The notes beneath the pieces are model-generated. The model did no database searches. It saw only the letters and a list, made by a program, of their open reading frames with translations, and was not told where the DNA came from. A stretch of DNA of 64,000 nucleotides from Hymenobacter actinosclerus (GTDB taxonomy: Bacteria > Bacteroidota > Bacteroidia > Cytophagales > Hymenobacteraceae): positions 992,001 to 1,056,000 of the forward strand of contig NZ_FOHS01000002.1 of the NCBI RefSeq assembly GCF_900111515.1, written 5' to 3'. The position numbers and the translations under genes were made by a program. Numbering within the stretch: the first letter of the stretch is position 1; every line of letters starts with the position of its first letter. Below are positions 51,303-59,175 of this stretch, in pieces.

Positions 51303-52334
51303 GTGAACAACCGTCGGTTTTTGTTGGTAGGCATCCCGGTGCTGGCGCTGGTTATCACGCTGACCACGGGCAGCTGGCACGGGCACGCGTTCTGGGACTG
51401 GCGCTTGGTAGTCGACTATAGCATTGCGCTGTACTTCACTGCTTTCTTGTGGCTTGGCAACCGGTGGTTGTGGAGCTGGCTGCTGGGCCAGCTGCCGCGG
51501 GTAGAGCAAACCAGTCGGCGGCTGTGGCTACTGGCAGCGGGTTCAGTGCTATTTACAGCTGCCGCTACACTGCTACTGCGCCTGCCACTGCACGGGTTGC
51601 TGCCGCAGTATTTTCCGCTGAGCTGGACCGAGCAGCAGGCCGCCGTTTTGTTCAACCTTATCCCGACGGTGGTCGTCCAAACGCTCTACGAAACAATTTT
51701 TTTCTTCCAGAAATGGCAGGAAAACGTGCGCCGGGCCGAGCAACTGCAAAGCGCCGGGGTGCAAAGCCAGCTCGAAGCCCTGCAAAGCCAGCTCGACCCG
51801 CACTTTCTGTTCAACTCGCTCAACACCCTCTCGGCCCTCATCGAGCCCGAAAACGAGCCGGCCCAGGATTTCGTGGAGCAGCTCGCCGACGTGTACCGCT
51901 ACGTGCTGCTGGCTCGCGAGCAAACTACGGTTCCGCTGGCCGAAGAGCTGGCTTTCGTCGATACCTACCTGGCCCTGCACAAAGCCCGGTTCCGCGACAA
52001 CCTGCAAGTGCGCACCCAGGTGCCGGCGGCCCTGCACCAGCGCCGGGTAGCCCCGCTAAGCGTGCAGCTGCTGGTTGAAAACGCGCTGAAACACAACGTA
52101 GCCTCCCGCGAGCAGCCGCTGGCCCTGCACCTGAGCGCCGATGCAGCCACCGGCTATTTCACTGTCGAAAACACATTGCGCCCCCGCCCCGCCGGCTTGG
52201 TGCCGGGCACCGGCACCGGCCTGCGCAACGTGCGCCACCGCTACGAGCTGCTGCAAGCGCCCCACCCCGTAACAGTAACCACCGAAGCCGGCTGGTTTCG
52301 GGTGCGGCTGCCGCTGCTGGGAGGTGAGAGGTGA
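51303..52334 (+). CDS. LytS-type sensor histidine kinase (pair 1)
   Basis: 343 residues from a GTG at 51303. Four hydrophobic helices (about 8-145) are followed by a short coiled coil and the His_kinase domain. The phospho-His lies in QLDPHFLFNSLNTLSAL. The N-box is LLVENALKHN and the ATP-lid region GTGTGLRNVRHRYELL. The signal is unknown. The partner regulator is at 52581. The C-terminal GGER and stop are encoded by a GAGAGGT array. Confidence 0.9.
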   Translation: MNNRRFLLVGIPVLALVITLTTGSWHGHAFWDWRLVVDYSIALYFTAFLWLGNRWLWSWLLGQLPRVEQTSRRLWLLAAGSVLFTAAATLLLRLPLHGLLPQYFPLSWTEQQAAVLFNLIPTVVVQTLYETIFFFQKWQENVRRAEQLQSAGVQSQLEALQSQLDPHFLFNSLNTLSALIEPENEPAQDFVEQLADVYRYVLLAREQTTVPLAEELAFVDTYLALHKARFRDNLQVRTQVPAALHQRRVAPLSVQLLVENALKHNVASREQPLALHLSADAATGYFTVENTLRPRPAGLVPGTGTGLRNVRHRYELLQAPHPVTVTTEAGWFRVRLPLLGGER

Positions 52335-52560
52335 GAGGTGAGAGGTGAGAGGTGAGAGGTGAGAGGTGAGAAAGGGTACGGGACCGGGGAATAAAAAGAA
52401 CGTCATTCTGAGCGAAGCCGGAGGCGAAATCGAAGAATCTCGCGTGCCAAAGTAATTCCTGACATTAGCTGCCGCTTCAACGTCAGCACGCGAGATTCTT
52501 CGACTTCGCTCAGAATGACGTTCTTTTTGCTCCCCGGTTCCCGTACCGTTTCTCACCTCT
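52321..52560. repeat. Nested repeat: GAGAGGT array plus GTCATTCTGAGCG hairpin
   Basis: The array of GAGAGGT units begins in the kinase's last codons (about 52321). Then GGTACGGGACCGGGGA (52375-52390) pairs with 52531-52547, and CGTCATTCTGAGCG (52401-52414) pairs with CGCTCAGAATGACG (52507-52520). The loop carries TTCAACGTCAGCA. The whole can fold as one stem of about 200 bp inside an operon. Confidence 0.75.
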
Positions 52561-52580
52561 TACCTCCCCCTTCTAACGAA

Positions 52581-53399
52581 ATGACTGTTCTGCTGCTCGA
52601 AGACGAGTATCCGGCGGCCGAGCGGCTGCAACGGGTGTTGCGCCAGGCCGCGCCCGAGGCGCAGGTGCTGGCCGTGCTCGATACCGTGGCCGGCGCCCTC
52701 GACTGGCTGGATACCAACCCCGCCCCCGACCTGATTCTGTCCGACATTCAGCTGGCCGACGGCCTGAGCCTCGATGTGTTCGAGCAGACGGTGGTTTGCA
52801 GCCCGGTCATTTTCACCACCGCCTACGACGCCTACGCCATCCGGGCCTTCCGGGCCAATAGCATCGACTACCTGCTCAAGCCCGTGAAGCTGACCGAGCT
52901 AACCGCGGCCCTGGCCAAGCTACGCCGCTGGCCCGCTCCCGCAGCTCCCGCCGGGCCTACCAGCCCCCCCGCCGCCGACGCCCCGGCCCAGCGTCTGGAG
53001 CGCCTGCTCGACGCGCTGCCCCGGCCCGAGCGCCAGCACAAATCCCGGTTTCTGGTGCGCCACGGCGAGCAGCTGCTGCCGCTGCCCGCCACCCAGGCCG
53101 CTTGGTTTCAGAGCCGCCACGAAACCACCACCCTGGCCACGCTCGACGGCCGCCGCTTCATCATCGATTACACCCTGGAGCAACTGGAAAGCCTGCTGGA
53201 CCCCACCCAGTTTTTCCGCCTCAACCGCCAACTCATTGCCCAGCTACCCGCCGTACATCGCCTGCACCCGCACTTCAACGGCAAATTACTGATTGATTTG
53301 CAGCCCGCTCCCAGCGAAGAGGTGTTGGTGAGCCGGGAGAAAGCGGGAGCGGTAAAGGCTTGGTTGGATAGGTGGGATGGTGAGGTGGTGAGGTGGTGA
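52581..53399 (+). CDS. LytTR response regulator (pair 1)
   Basis: 272 residues. The receiver domain (about 1-118) has Glu/Asp MTVLLLEDEYPAAERL, the phospho-Asp in DLILSDIQLADGLS and Lys in DYLLKPVKL. The LytTR DNA-binding domain (about 155-260) ends FFRLNRQLIAQLPAVHR and EVLVSREKAGAVKAWLDR. The final WDGEVVRW is encoded by the adjacent GGTGAG repeat and is likely a late extension past the ancestral stop. It pairs with the kinase at 51303. Confidence 0.9.
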   Translation: MTVLLLEDEYPAAERLQRVLRQAAPEAQVLAVLDTVAGALDWLDTNPAPDLILSDIQLADGLSLDVFEQTVVCSPVIFTTAYDAYAIRAFRANSIDYLLKPVKLTELTAALAKLRRWPAPAAPAGPTSPPAADAPAQRLERLLDALPRPERQHKSRFLVRHGEQLLPLPATQAAWFQSRHETTTLATLDGRRFIIDYTLEQLESLLDPTQFFRLNRQLIAQLPAVHRLHPHFNGKLLIDLQPAPSEEVLVSREKAGAVKAWLDRWDGEVVRW

Positions 53400-53514
53400 G
53401 ATGGTGAGATGGTGAGATGGTGAGATGGTGAGTTTGATGTTCTGGAAGCCTATTAGCGCAAATCGCGCAAGTAGAACATCAAACTCACCATTTCACCATC
53501 TCACCACCTCACCT
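53383..53514. repeat. GGTGAG hairpin array between converging LytTR regulators
   Basis: GGTGAGGTGGTGAGAT-type units up to GGTGAGTTTGATGTTCT (ending 53443) pair with AGAACATCAAACTCACC and the units after it (53473-53514). The loop is about 29 nt. The left side supplies the last codons and stop of 52581-53399; the right side supplies the stop of 53509-54303. Confidence 0.8.
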
Positions 53515-54303
53515 ATCCAGCCACTCCTTGAAGGTGCTTACTTTCTCGCGGCTCACTAGGACCGTGTTGTTGTCGGGGGGGGCGGGCTGGAGGATGGTTT
53601 GCAGGCGCGAGTTGGTGTAGTGGATGATGTCGCGGATGGCGGTGGCGCGGGCCAGGTAGGCGCGGTTGAGGCGGAAGAACTCGCGCGGGTCGAGCAGGCT
53701 TTCCAGCTGCTCCAGCGTGTAGTCGACCACCAGGCGGCGGCCCTCGTGGGTGTGGAGCAGGGTGGCTTTTTCGAGGCTGGCGAAGTAGGCAATGTCCTCG
53801 ACCGGCACGGCCTTGAGGTGCTCGCCCACCCGCACCACGAAGCGCGACTTATACTCGCGGGCCGGCTGCCGGGCCTGCTCCAGCACCTGGGCCAGCAGGG
53901 CCGCATCGAAGGGCACCGGGGCCGGGGCGGCCGTTGCCTGCCGCTGCACCAGCTTCTGTAAGGCCGCCGTCAGCTCCTCAGGGTCGATGGGTTTGAGCAG
54001 GTAATCGACGCTGTTGACTTTGAAAGCGCGCAGCGCGTACTTGTCGTAGGCCGTGGTGAAAATGACGGGGCAGCGGATTTCCAGCCGCTCGAACAGCTCG
54101 AAGCTTAGGCCATCGGCCAAATGAATATCGAGCAGCAGCACGTCGGGCGCGGGGCCGGGTGCCCGCAGCAGCTGTTCGGCCTCGGCCACCGATTCGGCCG
54201 TGCCCACGACTTCTACCAGCATGGGCTGTTTTCGCAGCAGCCCGGCCAGGCGCGTGGCGGCCAGCGGCTCATCTTCAATAATAAGGGCGCGGAGGGGTTT
54301 CAA
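53509..54303 (-). CDS. LytTR response regulator (pair 2)
   Basis: 264 residues. The receiver starts MKPLRALIIEDEPLAATRLAG, with phospho-Asp in DVLLLDIHLADGLS and Lys in DYLLKPIDPEE. The LytTR domain (about 150-264) has EYKSRFVVRVGEHLKAVPVE and ends VLVSREKVSTFKEWLDR. It is the partner of the kinase at 54446. It converges on the other LytTR regulator, whose sequence is clearly related. Confidence 0.92.
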   Translation of the reverse strand: MKPLRALIIEDEPLAATRLAGLLRKQPMLVEVVGTAESVAEAEQLLRAPGPAPDVLLLDIHLADGLSFELFERLEIRCPVIFTTAYDKYALRAFKVNSVDYLLKPIDPEELTAALQKLVQRQATAAPAPVPFDAALLAQVLEQARQPAREYKSRFVVRVGEHLKAVPVEDIAYFASLEKATLLHTHEGRRLVVDYTLEQLESLLDPREFFRLNRAYLARATAIRDIIHYTNSRLQTILQPAPPDNNTVLVSREKVSTFKEWLDR

Positions 54304-54341
54304 GGGGCAATAGACAAGTAAACGTTAAAAATTGAACAGTC

Positions 54342-54427
54342 GTAGCGCGAAGCTCCAGCTTCGCGTACCGTTGAACGACAGCCGTTGGAAATCAGCACCG
54401 ACACGCGAAGCTGGAGCTTTGCGCTAC
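54342..54427. repeat. Hairpin element with GTAGCGCGAAGCTCC arms
   Basis: GTAGCGCGAAGCTCCAGC (from 54342) pairs with GCTGGAGCTTTGCGCTAC (to 54427) with one mismatch. The loop has GTTGAACGACAG. Same size and position type as the other hairpin elements; it separates the regulator and kinase of pair 2. Confidence 0.65.
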
Positions 54428-54445
54428 AGTCGTTCAGCCCTGCCC

Positions 54446-55561
54446 CTACCGCAGCTCCAGCACCGGCAGCGTTACAGTGAATTCGGTTTCCGATTCGGTA
54501 ATCAGCACGGGTTGGGGCGTGAGGAAGGCGTAGCGGGCCTGTAGGTTGGGCAGGCCCAGGCCCGTCGATTCGCCCTCGGCCAGGCGGCGGGGGCGGCGCG
54601 AGTTGCGCACCACCAGCTGGCGGTTGGCGGAATCAAACTCGATAATGAGGCGCAGCGGATTGTGGCGGGACGTGGCGTTGTGCTTGAGGGCGTTTTCGAG
54701 CAGCAGTTGCAGGGCCAGCGGGGGCACGTACAGTTCGGCCAGTTCAGCCGCCGGGGGCAGGCGCATTTCCACCTGCACGCCTTCGCCCAGGCGGGTGCGC
54801 TGCAAAAACAGGTAGCTCTCGGCGAAGGCCAATTCCTCGGTTAGCGGCACCAGCTCCTGGTCCTGGCTATCGAGCACGTAGCGGTACACCTGGCTGAGCT
54901 GGCGGATGAAGCGCGTGGCGCGGGCCGGGTCGCGCGCCTCCTCGACCAGCGAGGTGAGGGCGTTGAGCGAGTTGAACAGGAAGTGCGGGTCGAGCTGGCG
55001 GCGCAGCGAATCGGCCTGGGCGCGGGCGTTTTCGGTTTGCAGCCGCTCGGCCCGCAGCGCCGTTTCGCGCCAGCCCATCAGAAACGCCCGGCTGTGCAGA
55101 AACAGCGACACGAACAGGGTAATAAGCAGCGGTATCACGAACGGCTGCCAGGTAAGCGAGCTAAGCGGGCGGTGATGGTAAAGCACCCGGAAGCTGCCAT
55201 CGACGAGCAGAATGACCAGCAGCGACATCACCAGCGAGAAGGCCAGCGTGAGCAGAAACCGCCGGATGGGGTGCTTGGTCCAGTCGAGGTAGCGGCCCAG
55301 CCACTCGGCCGGGTAGCCGTTGGCCAGCCACAGCCCGCTGGTATAGAAGAAATTGTAGCCGAACGTCACCAGGAAATCTTCGCTCCAGACCGGTCCCCCG
55401 CCGTTGAAAATCAGCGCCAGCCCAAACGACACCACCGTCATCAGCCCCAGTCCTTTCCAGACGTTGCGGTGCGGGTAATACCGCGAAATGCTCCGTTTGG
55501 CCCCCGTGGCCGGCTGGTCGGCCGCCGGGGCAGCATGTGCAGAAACAAAGGCGGATTTCAC
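54446..55561 (-). CDS. LytS-type sensor histidine kinase (pair 2)
   Basis: 371 residues from a GTG at 55559-55561. About four hydrophobic segments (residues 45-175) precede a short coiled coil and the kinase domain. The phospho-His is in QLDPHFLFNSLNALTSL; the N-box is LLLENALKHN and the G-box region GESTGLGLPNLQARY. A TACCTTCC on the minus strand about 30 bp upstream may be the -7 element, favouring GTG over the long upstream frame. It partners the regulator at 53509. Confidence 0.88.
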   Translation of the reverse strand: MKSAFVSAHAAPAADQPATGAKRSISRYYPHRNVWKGLGLMTVVSFGLALIFNGGGPVWSEDFLVTFGYNFFYTSGLWLANGYPAEWLGRYLDWTKHPIRRFLLTLAFSLVMSLLVILLVDGSFRVLYHHRPLSSLTWQPFVIPLLITLFVSLFLHSRAFLMGWRETALRAERLQTENARAQADSLRRQLDPHFLFNSLNALTSLVEEARDPARATRFIRQLSQVYRYVLDSQDQELVPLTEELAFAESYLFLQRTRLGEGVQVEMRLPPAAELAELYVPPLALQLLLENALKHNATSRHNPLRLIIEFDSANRQLVVRNSRRPRRLAEGESTGLGLPNLQARYAFLTPQPVLITESETEFTVTLPVLELR

Positions 55562-55682
55562 GAGCGGGGCCTGGAATACATTGGGGGCGGAAGGTATCAA
55601 AACAATGGGAAAGCCGCCCCGCAAGGCGTGAAGTTGGCCGGGGCGCCGCAGCCGAAAAGCCGTGGGCCCCAACTGTAGCAGC

Positions 55683-56402
55683 TTACTTTACGGCGGCGGT
55701 TTCGTACTTTTTCAGCCGGCCGTTCACCTGGCCTTCGCCCCAGTTGGGCGCCAGGCTGGAAGCGGGCTTGAAAGCGGCGTAGCGGGCCTGGGCCTGCTGG
55801 TAAAGTGGCTTGGCCACCTCGGGGCCGCCGCCGAACATGGCGGGCGTGAAGTACACGTTGTTGGCCTGCACCAGGTAAGCGCGCGGGTTAGCGGGGTTGC
55901 GTTGCATGGCCTGGGCCACGGTTTCGTTCACCATGCCGGCGTACTTCATGCCCCGCAGCACAGGCGAAACTCCCATTCGGGCCTGATAGATGTAGGCCTG
56001 CAATACCAGCAACTCCGACTCGTCGGCCCCGACCAGCTTGCGGGCCTGGGCCAGGGCGGCCTCGGCCTGGTCAAGGGTTTTGTCCTTGGCCTCATCAGAA
56101 TCCTTGGGACTCTGGAATACGGTGATGAGCAGCGCGTAGGCTTGGTAGTAGCGGGGCAGCCAGTCCTGGGGCTTCGCGGCGGCGGCCCGCTCCATTTTGG
56201 CGGCGCTGGCCCGCAGCACGGCCGGGTCGGCAGTGTTCATGAGCTCGGTTATGGCGGCCGTCACCATGGCGGTATAGGCGTCGGCAGGGGCGGCGGCAGT
56301 ACCGGCAATGGTGGCCGATGTGGCGGAAGCGGCGGCCGGCTGCTGGGCCAGGGCGGCAAAAGCAGCAGCAACCAGGGCGAGGGTGAACAGGGACTTTTTC
56401 AT
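55683..56402 (-). CDS. Periplasmic TPR-like protein (hypothetical)
   Basis: 239 residues. Clear signal peptide (KKSLFTLALVAAAFAALAQQ). Helical pairs with Ala-rich spacing (DWLPRYYQAYALLITVFQ, LDQAEAALAQARKLVGAD, ELLVLQAYIYQARMGV) fit TPR-like repeats. Similar proteins accompany TonB receptors in Bacteroidota. It lies upstream of the LytS gene and downstream of the receptor, on the same strand. It shares a 42-bp upstream element with the receptor gene. Confidence 0.75.
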   Translation of the reverse strand: MKKSLFTLALVAAAFAALAQQPAAASATSATIAGTAAAPADAYTAMVTAAITELMNTADPAVLRASAAKMERAAAAKPQDWLPRYYQAYALLITVFQSPKDSDEAKDKTLDQAEAALAQARKLVGADESELLVLQAYIYQARMGVSPVLRGMKYAGMVNETVAQAMQRNPANPRAYLVQANNVYFTPAMFGGGPEVAKPLYQQAQARYAAFKPASSLAPNWGEGQVNGRLKKYETAAVK

Positions 56403-56480
56403 GGTTGAAAAGGGGGTAAGAAGTTGAGGGTAGAAGCGTGATTGGTTTGCTGATGCTAAGGTGGCTCCCAGCCAGAGCTT

Positions 56481-56522
56481 CTGAAACTTGCCGTTACCGA
56501 AGCGTCGGATAAGGCGGATGAA
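56481..56522. promoter_or_regulatory. 42-bp element, copy 1, upstream of the TPR-like gene
   Basis: Matches 59025-59066 at 40 of 42 positions. It lies 79 bp before the ATG of the TPR-like gene. In gene orientation it contains CATCCGCCTTATCCGACG and CGGTAACGG. It is a candidate regulator binding site. Confidence 0.55.
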
Positions 56523-56774
56523 ATGGTGAGATGGTGAGGTGGTGAGATGGTGAGGTGGTGAGATGGTGAGATGGTGAGGTGGTGAGGTGGTGAGATGGTG
56601 AGATGGTGAGGTGGTGAAGTGGTGAAGTGGTGAGTTTGCTGTTCAAAGGCCCTGGGGGCCTGTCGGCGCGAAATGCGCGGGTGGGGCAAGCCAGCGGAGC
56701 AGTTGTTCAGTTTTCACTTAGGCCCCCGGGCCCTCGAACAGCAAACTCACCATTTCACCATCTCACCAAATCAC
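56523..56774. repeat. GGTGAGAT tandem array with long hairpin
   Basis: Units of 8 bp (GGTGAGAT, GGTGAGGT, GGTGAAGT) occupy about 56523-56634. GGTGAGTTTGCTGTTC (56629-56644) pairs exactly with 56736-56751, with an inner pair around GGCCCTGGGGGCC. The right end reaches the TAG stop of the TonB receptor gene. It fills most of the 372-bp gap before the TPR-like gene. Confidence 0.8.
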
Positions 56775-58976
56775 CTATTCCGGCCGCTCGTTCACGCTGG
56801 CGGGGGCCTTCTGGTTGATATTCACGAACAGGCCCAGGAACACCATGCGCGGGGCGGTGGGCGTGATGGCCACGCGGTTGAACTGGCCGGTGGCGGCCTC
56901 GGGGTGGCTGGCGTAGCGGTAGCCGTACACGTTGGGGAACGCCAGCACGTTGCTCACCGACAGATGCACGATGGTGAACTGGCCCAGCAGCCGGGTGAGG
57001 TAGCTGGCATTCAGGCTCAAATCCTGGAAAGCGGGCAGCAGCCCTTGGTTGTAGCCCGCTTCGGGCTGGTTGAAGTCGTGGTAGCGGCGGGGGCTGCCGT
57101 AGCTGTAGGTGGCCCCCAGCAGCGTGTGCAGCGCCGGCACCCAGTACTTGGTTACCACCGACACATTGTGGCGGGCGGCGAAGGTGGGCACGGCCCGCAC
57201 CGGGTCCTGGCGGTACTGCCGCTTGGTGTCCAGAAAGCCGTAGCTGAGGTAGTATTCGAGGTTTTTTACGCTCGTCCGGTCGCGCCACAGCACATCCAGG
57301 CCGCGGGCGTAGCCGGCGCCGCCGTTGTCGTAGCCCAGCGGGTTGCGGGGCTGCCGGCCATCGAAGCGCACGAGTTGAGCGTAGGTTTTGTGGTAGGCTC
57401 CGAGCTGGAGCAGCCGGCCTTTTTGAGTGTACTGATAAGTCAGCACGGCGTGCCGGGCCCGCTCGAAGCCCAGCCGGGGGCCGGCTACCAGCAGCAGGCC
57501 GTTGTCGGGCGTTTGGTAGAAACGGCCGTAGGCGGCCGAGAGGGAGCTATTTTCGGTGGTCTGGTAGGCCAGCGCCACCCGGGGCGCGGCGTTCCAGCGG
57601 CTCAGCAGCGCCGAGTATTCGGCGCGCCCGCCCACCCGGCCCGCCAGCCGGTCGGTCAGCTGAAAATCACTCTCGATAAAACCGGCCAGCCGATTTTCGC
57701 GGAACTCCGGCCGGTACGTCAGTGGGTCGGCCGCGTTGGGTTGCACCGCCTGGCTCACCTGTTGCACCAGGCCTTCGGCCCCTATTTTCACATTGAAGCG
57801 GGCGTTGGCCGAGTCGTTGATGAGCACCAGCCGGCCCACCAGGGCCTGCTCCAGGGTGCGCAGCCGCACCGAATCGGGGCGCACGCGCTGGTCGTCGCGG
57901 CTCAGGGCCAGGCCGCTTTGCAGGCTCCACCCCCGGCGCAGCGGGCTGCGGAAGGTGGCATTGAGGTAGGCGTTGCGGCCGCGCAAACCCACAGTTTGCA
58001 CGCCGGCCGGCTCAGGACTGGGCTGGCCGATTCGCAGCTGCTGGCTGTTCCAGGTGCCATACACTTTCAGCATGCCGGCCTGCCCGGTGCGGTGGTGCAG
58101 CGTGGCCGAGGTGGCCAGCCCGCGCGGGGCCTGGTCCCAGCGCACGTTCTGGGGCAGCAAGCCGGCGTAGGGTGTCAGGTTGGTATAGTCGGCGCTAACA
58201 GCCAGCGAAGTCCGCTCCCAGCGCCGGGTGCGCGAGGCCCCCACGAATACAGAGGTAGCCGACAGGCCGGTCTGGGTTTCGGGGGCCAGGTCGGTCGAGT
58301 TCAGCAGCAGCACGCCCGACAGCGCCTGTCCGTACAGGGCCGAGTAGCCGCCGGTGCTGAACACAGTGCCCTTGAACAGGCTGGGCGAAAACCTTCCCCG
58401 GGCCGGTACCGCTGCCACCGTGGGGTTGAACGGATTCTGCACGACCATGCCATCGAGGTACACCTTGGTTTCCGAAGTGGCCCCACCGCGTACGAACAGC
58501 ATACCATCCTCCCCCACCCGGGTAGTGCCGGGCAGGGTATTGAAGGCGGCGGCCACGTCGGCCAGCGCCCCGGCCGTGGTTTGAATGTCGCGGGTGTTGA
58601 GGGCGGCGCTGCGGTGCTCGTCGCTAGCCTCAAAGGCCCCGGCCGTCACGATAACCGAGCCTAGCGCGTGCGGTTCGGCTTTCATCACGAAGGCCAGCGG
58701 CGCGGCCGGGGCGGGCAGCATCAGGGGTTTTTCGGCCGTGATAAAGCCCAGCAGACTGGCCTGTACCACGTAAGCGCCCGCCGGGGCCGCCGTTTCAAAC
58801 TGGAACCGGCCCAGCGAATCGGTGCTGGCCCCGTCGAAAGTGCCCCGCACAAATACATTCACGCCCGGCAGTGCCTGGCCGCCGGCGTCGCGCACGGTGC
58901 CGCGCAGGGTACTGGTTTGGGCGAAGCCGGTGAGGGTGAGTAGCAGCAGCAGCAGCAGCGGTAGGAGGCGTTTCAT
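56775..58976 (-). CDS. TonB-dependent receptor with carboxypeptidase-regulatory-like domain
   Basis: 733 residues. The signal peptide KRLLPLLLLLLLTLTGFAQ is followed by a CarboxypepD_reg-like domain (about 22-98: LRGTVRDAGGQALPGVNVFV). The plug (about 125-230) has GMLFVRGGATSETKVYLDGM and YSALYGQALSGVLLL. The rest is a beta-barrel ending in an aromatic-rich strand (MVFLGLFVNINQ). No SusD partner is nearby, so a glycan locus is unlikely; the substrate could be a siderophore, metal complex or small nutrient. It is next to a LytS/LytTR pair and a TPR-like protein. Confidence 0.92.
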   Translation of the reverse strand: MKRLLPLLLLLLLTLTGFAQTSTLRGTVRDAGGQALPGVNVFVRGTFDGASTDSLGRFQFETAAPAGAYVVQASLLGFITAEKPLMLPAPAAPLAFVMKAEPHALGSVIVTAGAFEASDEHRSAALNTRDIQTTAGALADVAAAFNTLPGTTRVGEDGMLFVRGGATSETKVYLDGMVVQNPFNPTVAAVPARGRFSPSLFKGTVFSTGGYSALYGQALSGVLLLNSTDLAPETQTGLSATSVFVGASRTRRWERTSLAVSADYTNLTPYAGLLPQNVRWDQAPRGLATSATLHHRTGQAGMLKVYGTWNSQQLRIGQPSPEPAGVQTVGLRGRNAYLNATFRSPLRRGWSLQSGLALSRDDQRVRPDSVRLRTLEQALVGRLVLINDSANARFNVKIGAEGLVQQVSQAVQPNAADPLTYRPEFRENRLAGFIESDFQLTDRLAGRVGGRAEYSALLSRWNAAPRVALAYQTTENSSLSAAYGRFYQTPDNGLLLVAGPRLGFERARHAVLTYQYTQKGRLLQLGAYHKTYAQLVRFDGRQPRNPLGYDNGGAGYARGLDVLWRDRTSVKNLEYYLSYGFLDTKRQYRQDPVRAVPTFAARHNVSVVTKYWVPALHTLLGATYSYGSPRRYHDFNQPEAGYNQGLLPAFQDLSLNASYLTRLLGQFTIVHLSVSNVLAFPNVYGYRYASHPEAATGQFNRVAITPTAPRMVFLGLFVNINQKAPASVNERPE

Positions 58977-59024
58977 GGCGGGGTCGGTGAAGTGATGCCC
59001 AAAAGTGCGCCGCCGCCGGGCCGC

Positions 59025-59066
59025 CTGAAACTCGCCGTTACCGAAGCGTCGGATGAGGCGGATGAA
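59025..59066. promoter_or_regulatory. 42-bp element, copy 2, upstream of the TonB receptor gene
   Basis: 40 of 42 identical to 56481-56522 and in the same orientation. It lies 49 bp before the receptor ATG. In gene orientation it contains the direct repeat TCATCCG-N2-TCATCCG. Confidence 0.6.
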
Positions 59067-59175
59067 GCGTGGGGATTAGGGCTGAAAACTCATCCGGCAC
59101 ATGTTGCGCCTCAACGATTAGGCTTCACTTCTACTTCTTACCTACCTTCGCCCTTGCTGCCAACGCCACCCTTTA

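Noticed and set aside
52056..52556. Minus-strand open frame across the nested hairpin
   Set aside because: Its repeated LTSHLSPLTSHLSPLTS stretch is only translation of the GAGAGGT array.
56523..56640. CRISPR-like array
   Set aside because: The 8-bp units are contiguous without unique spacers and no cas gene is nearby.
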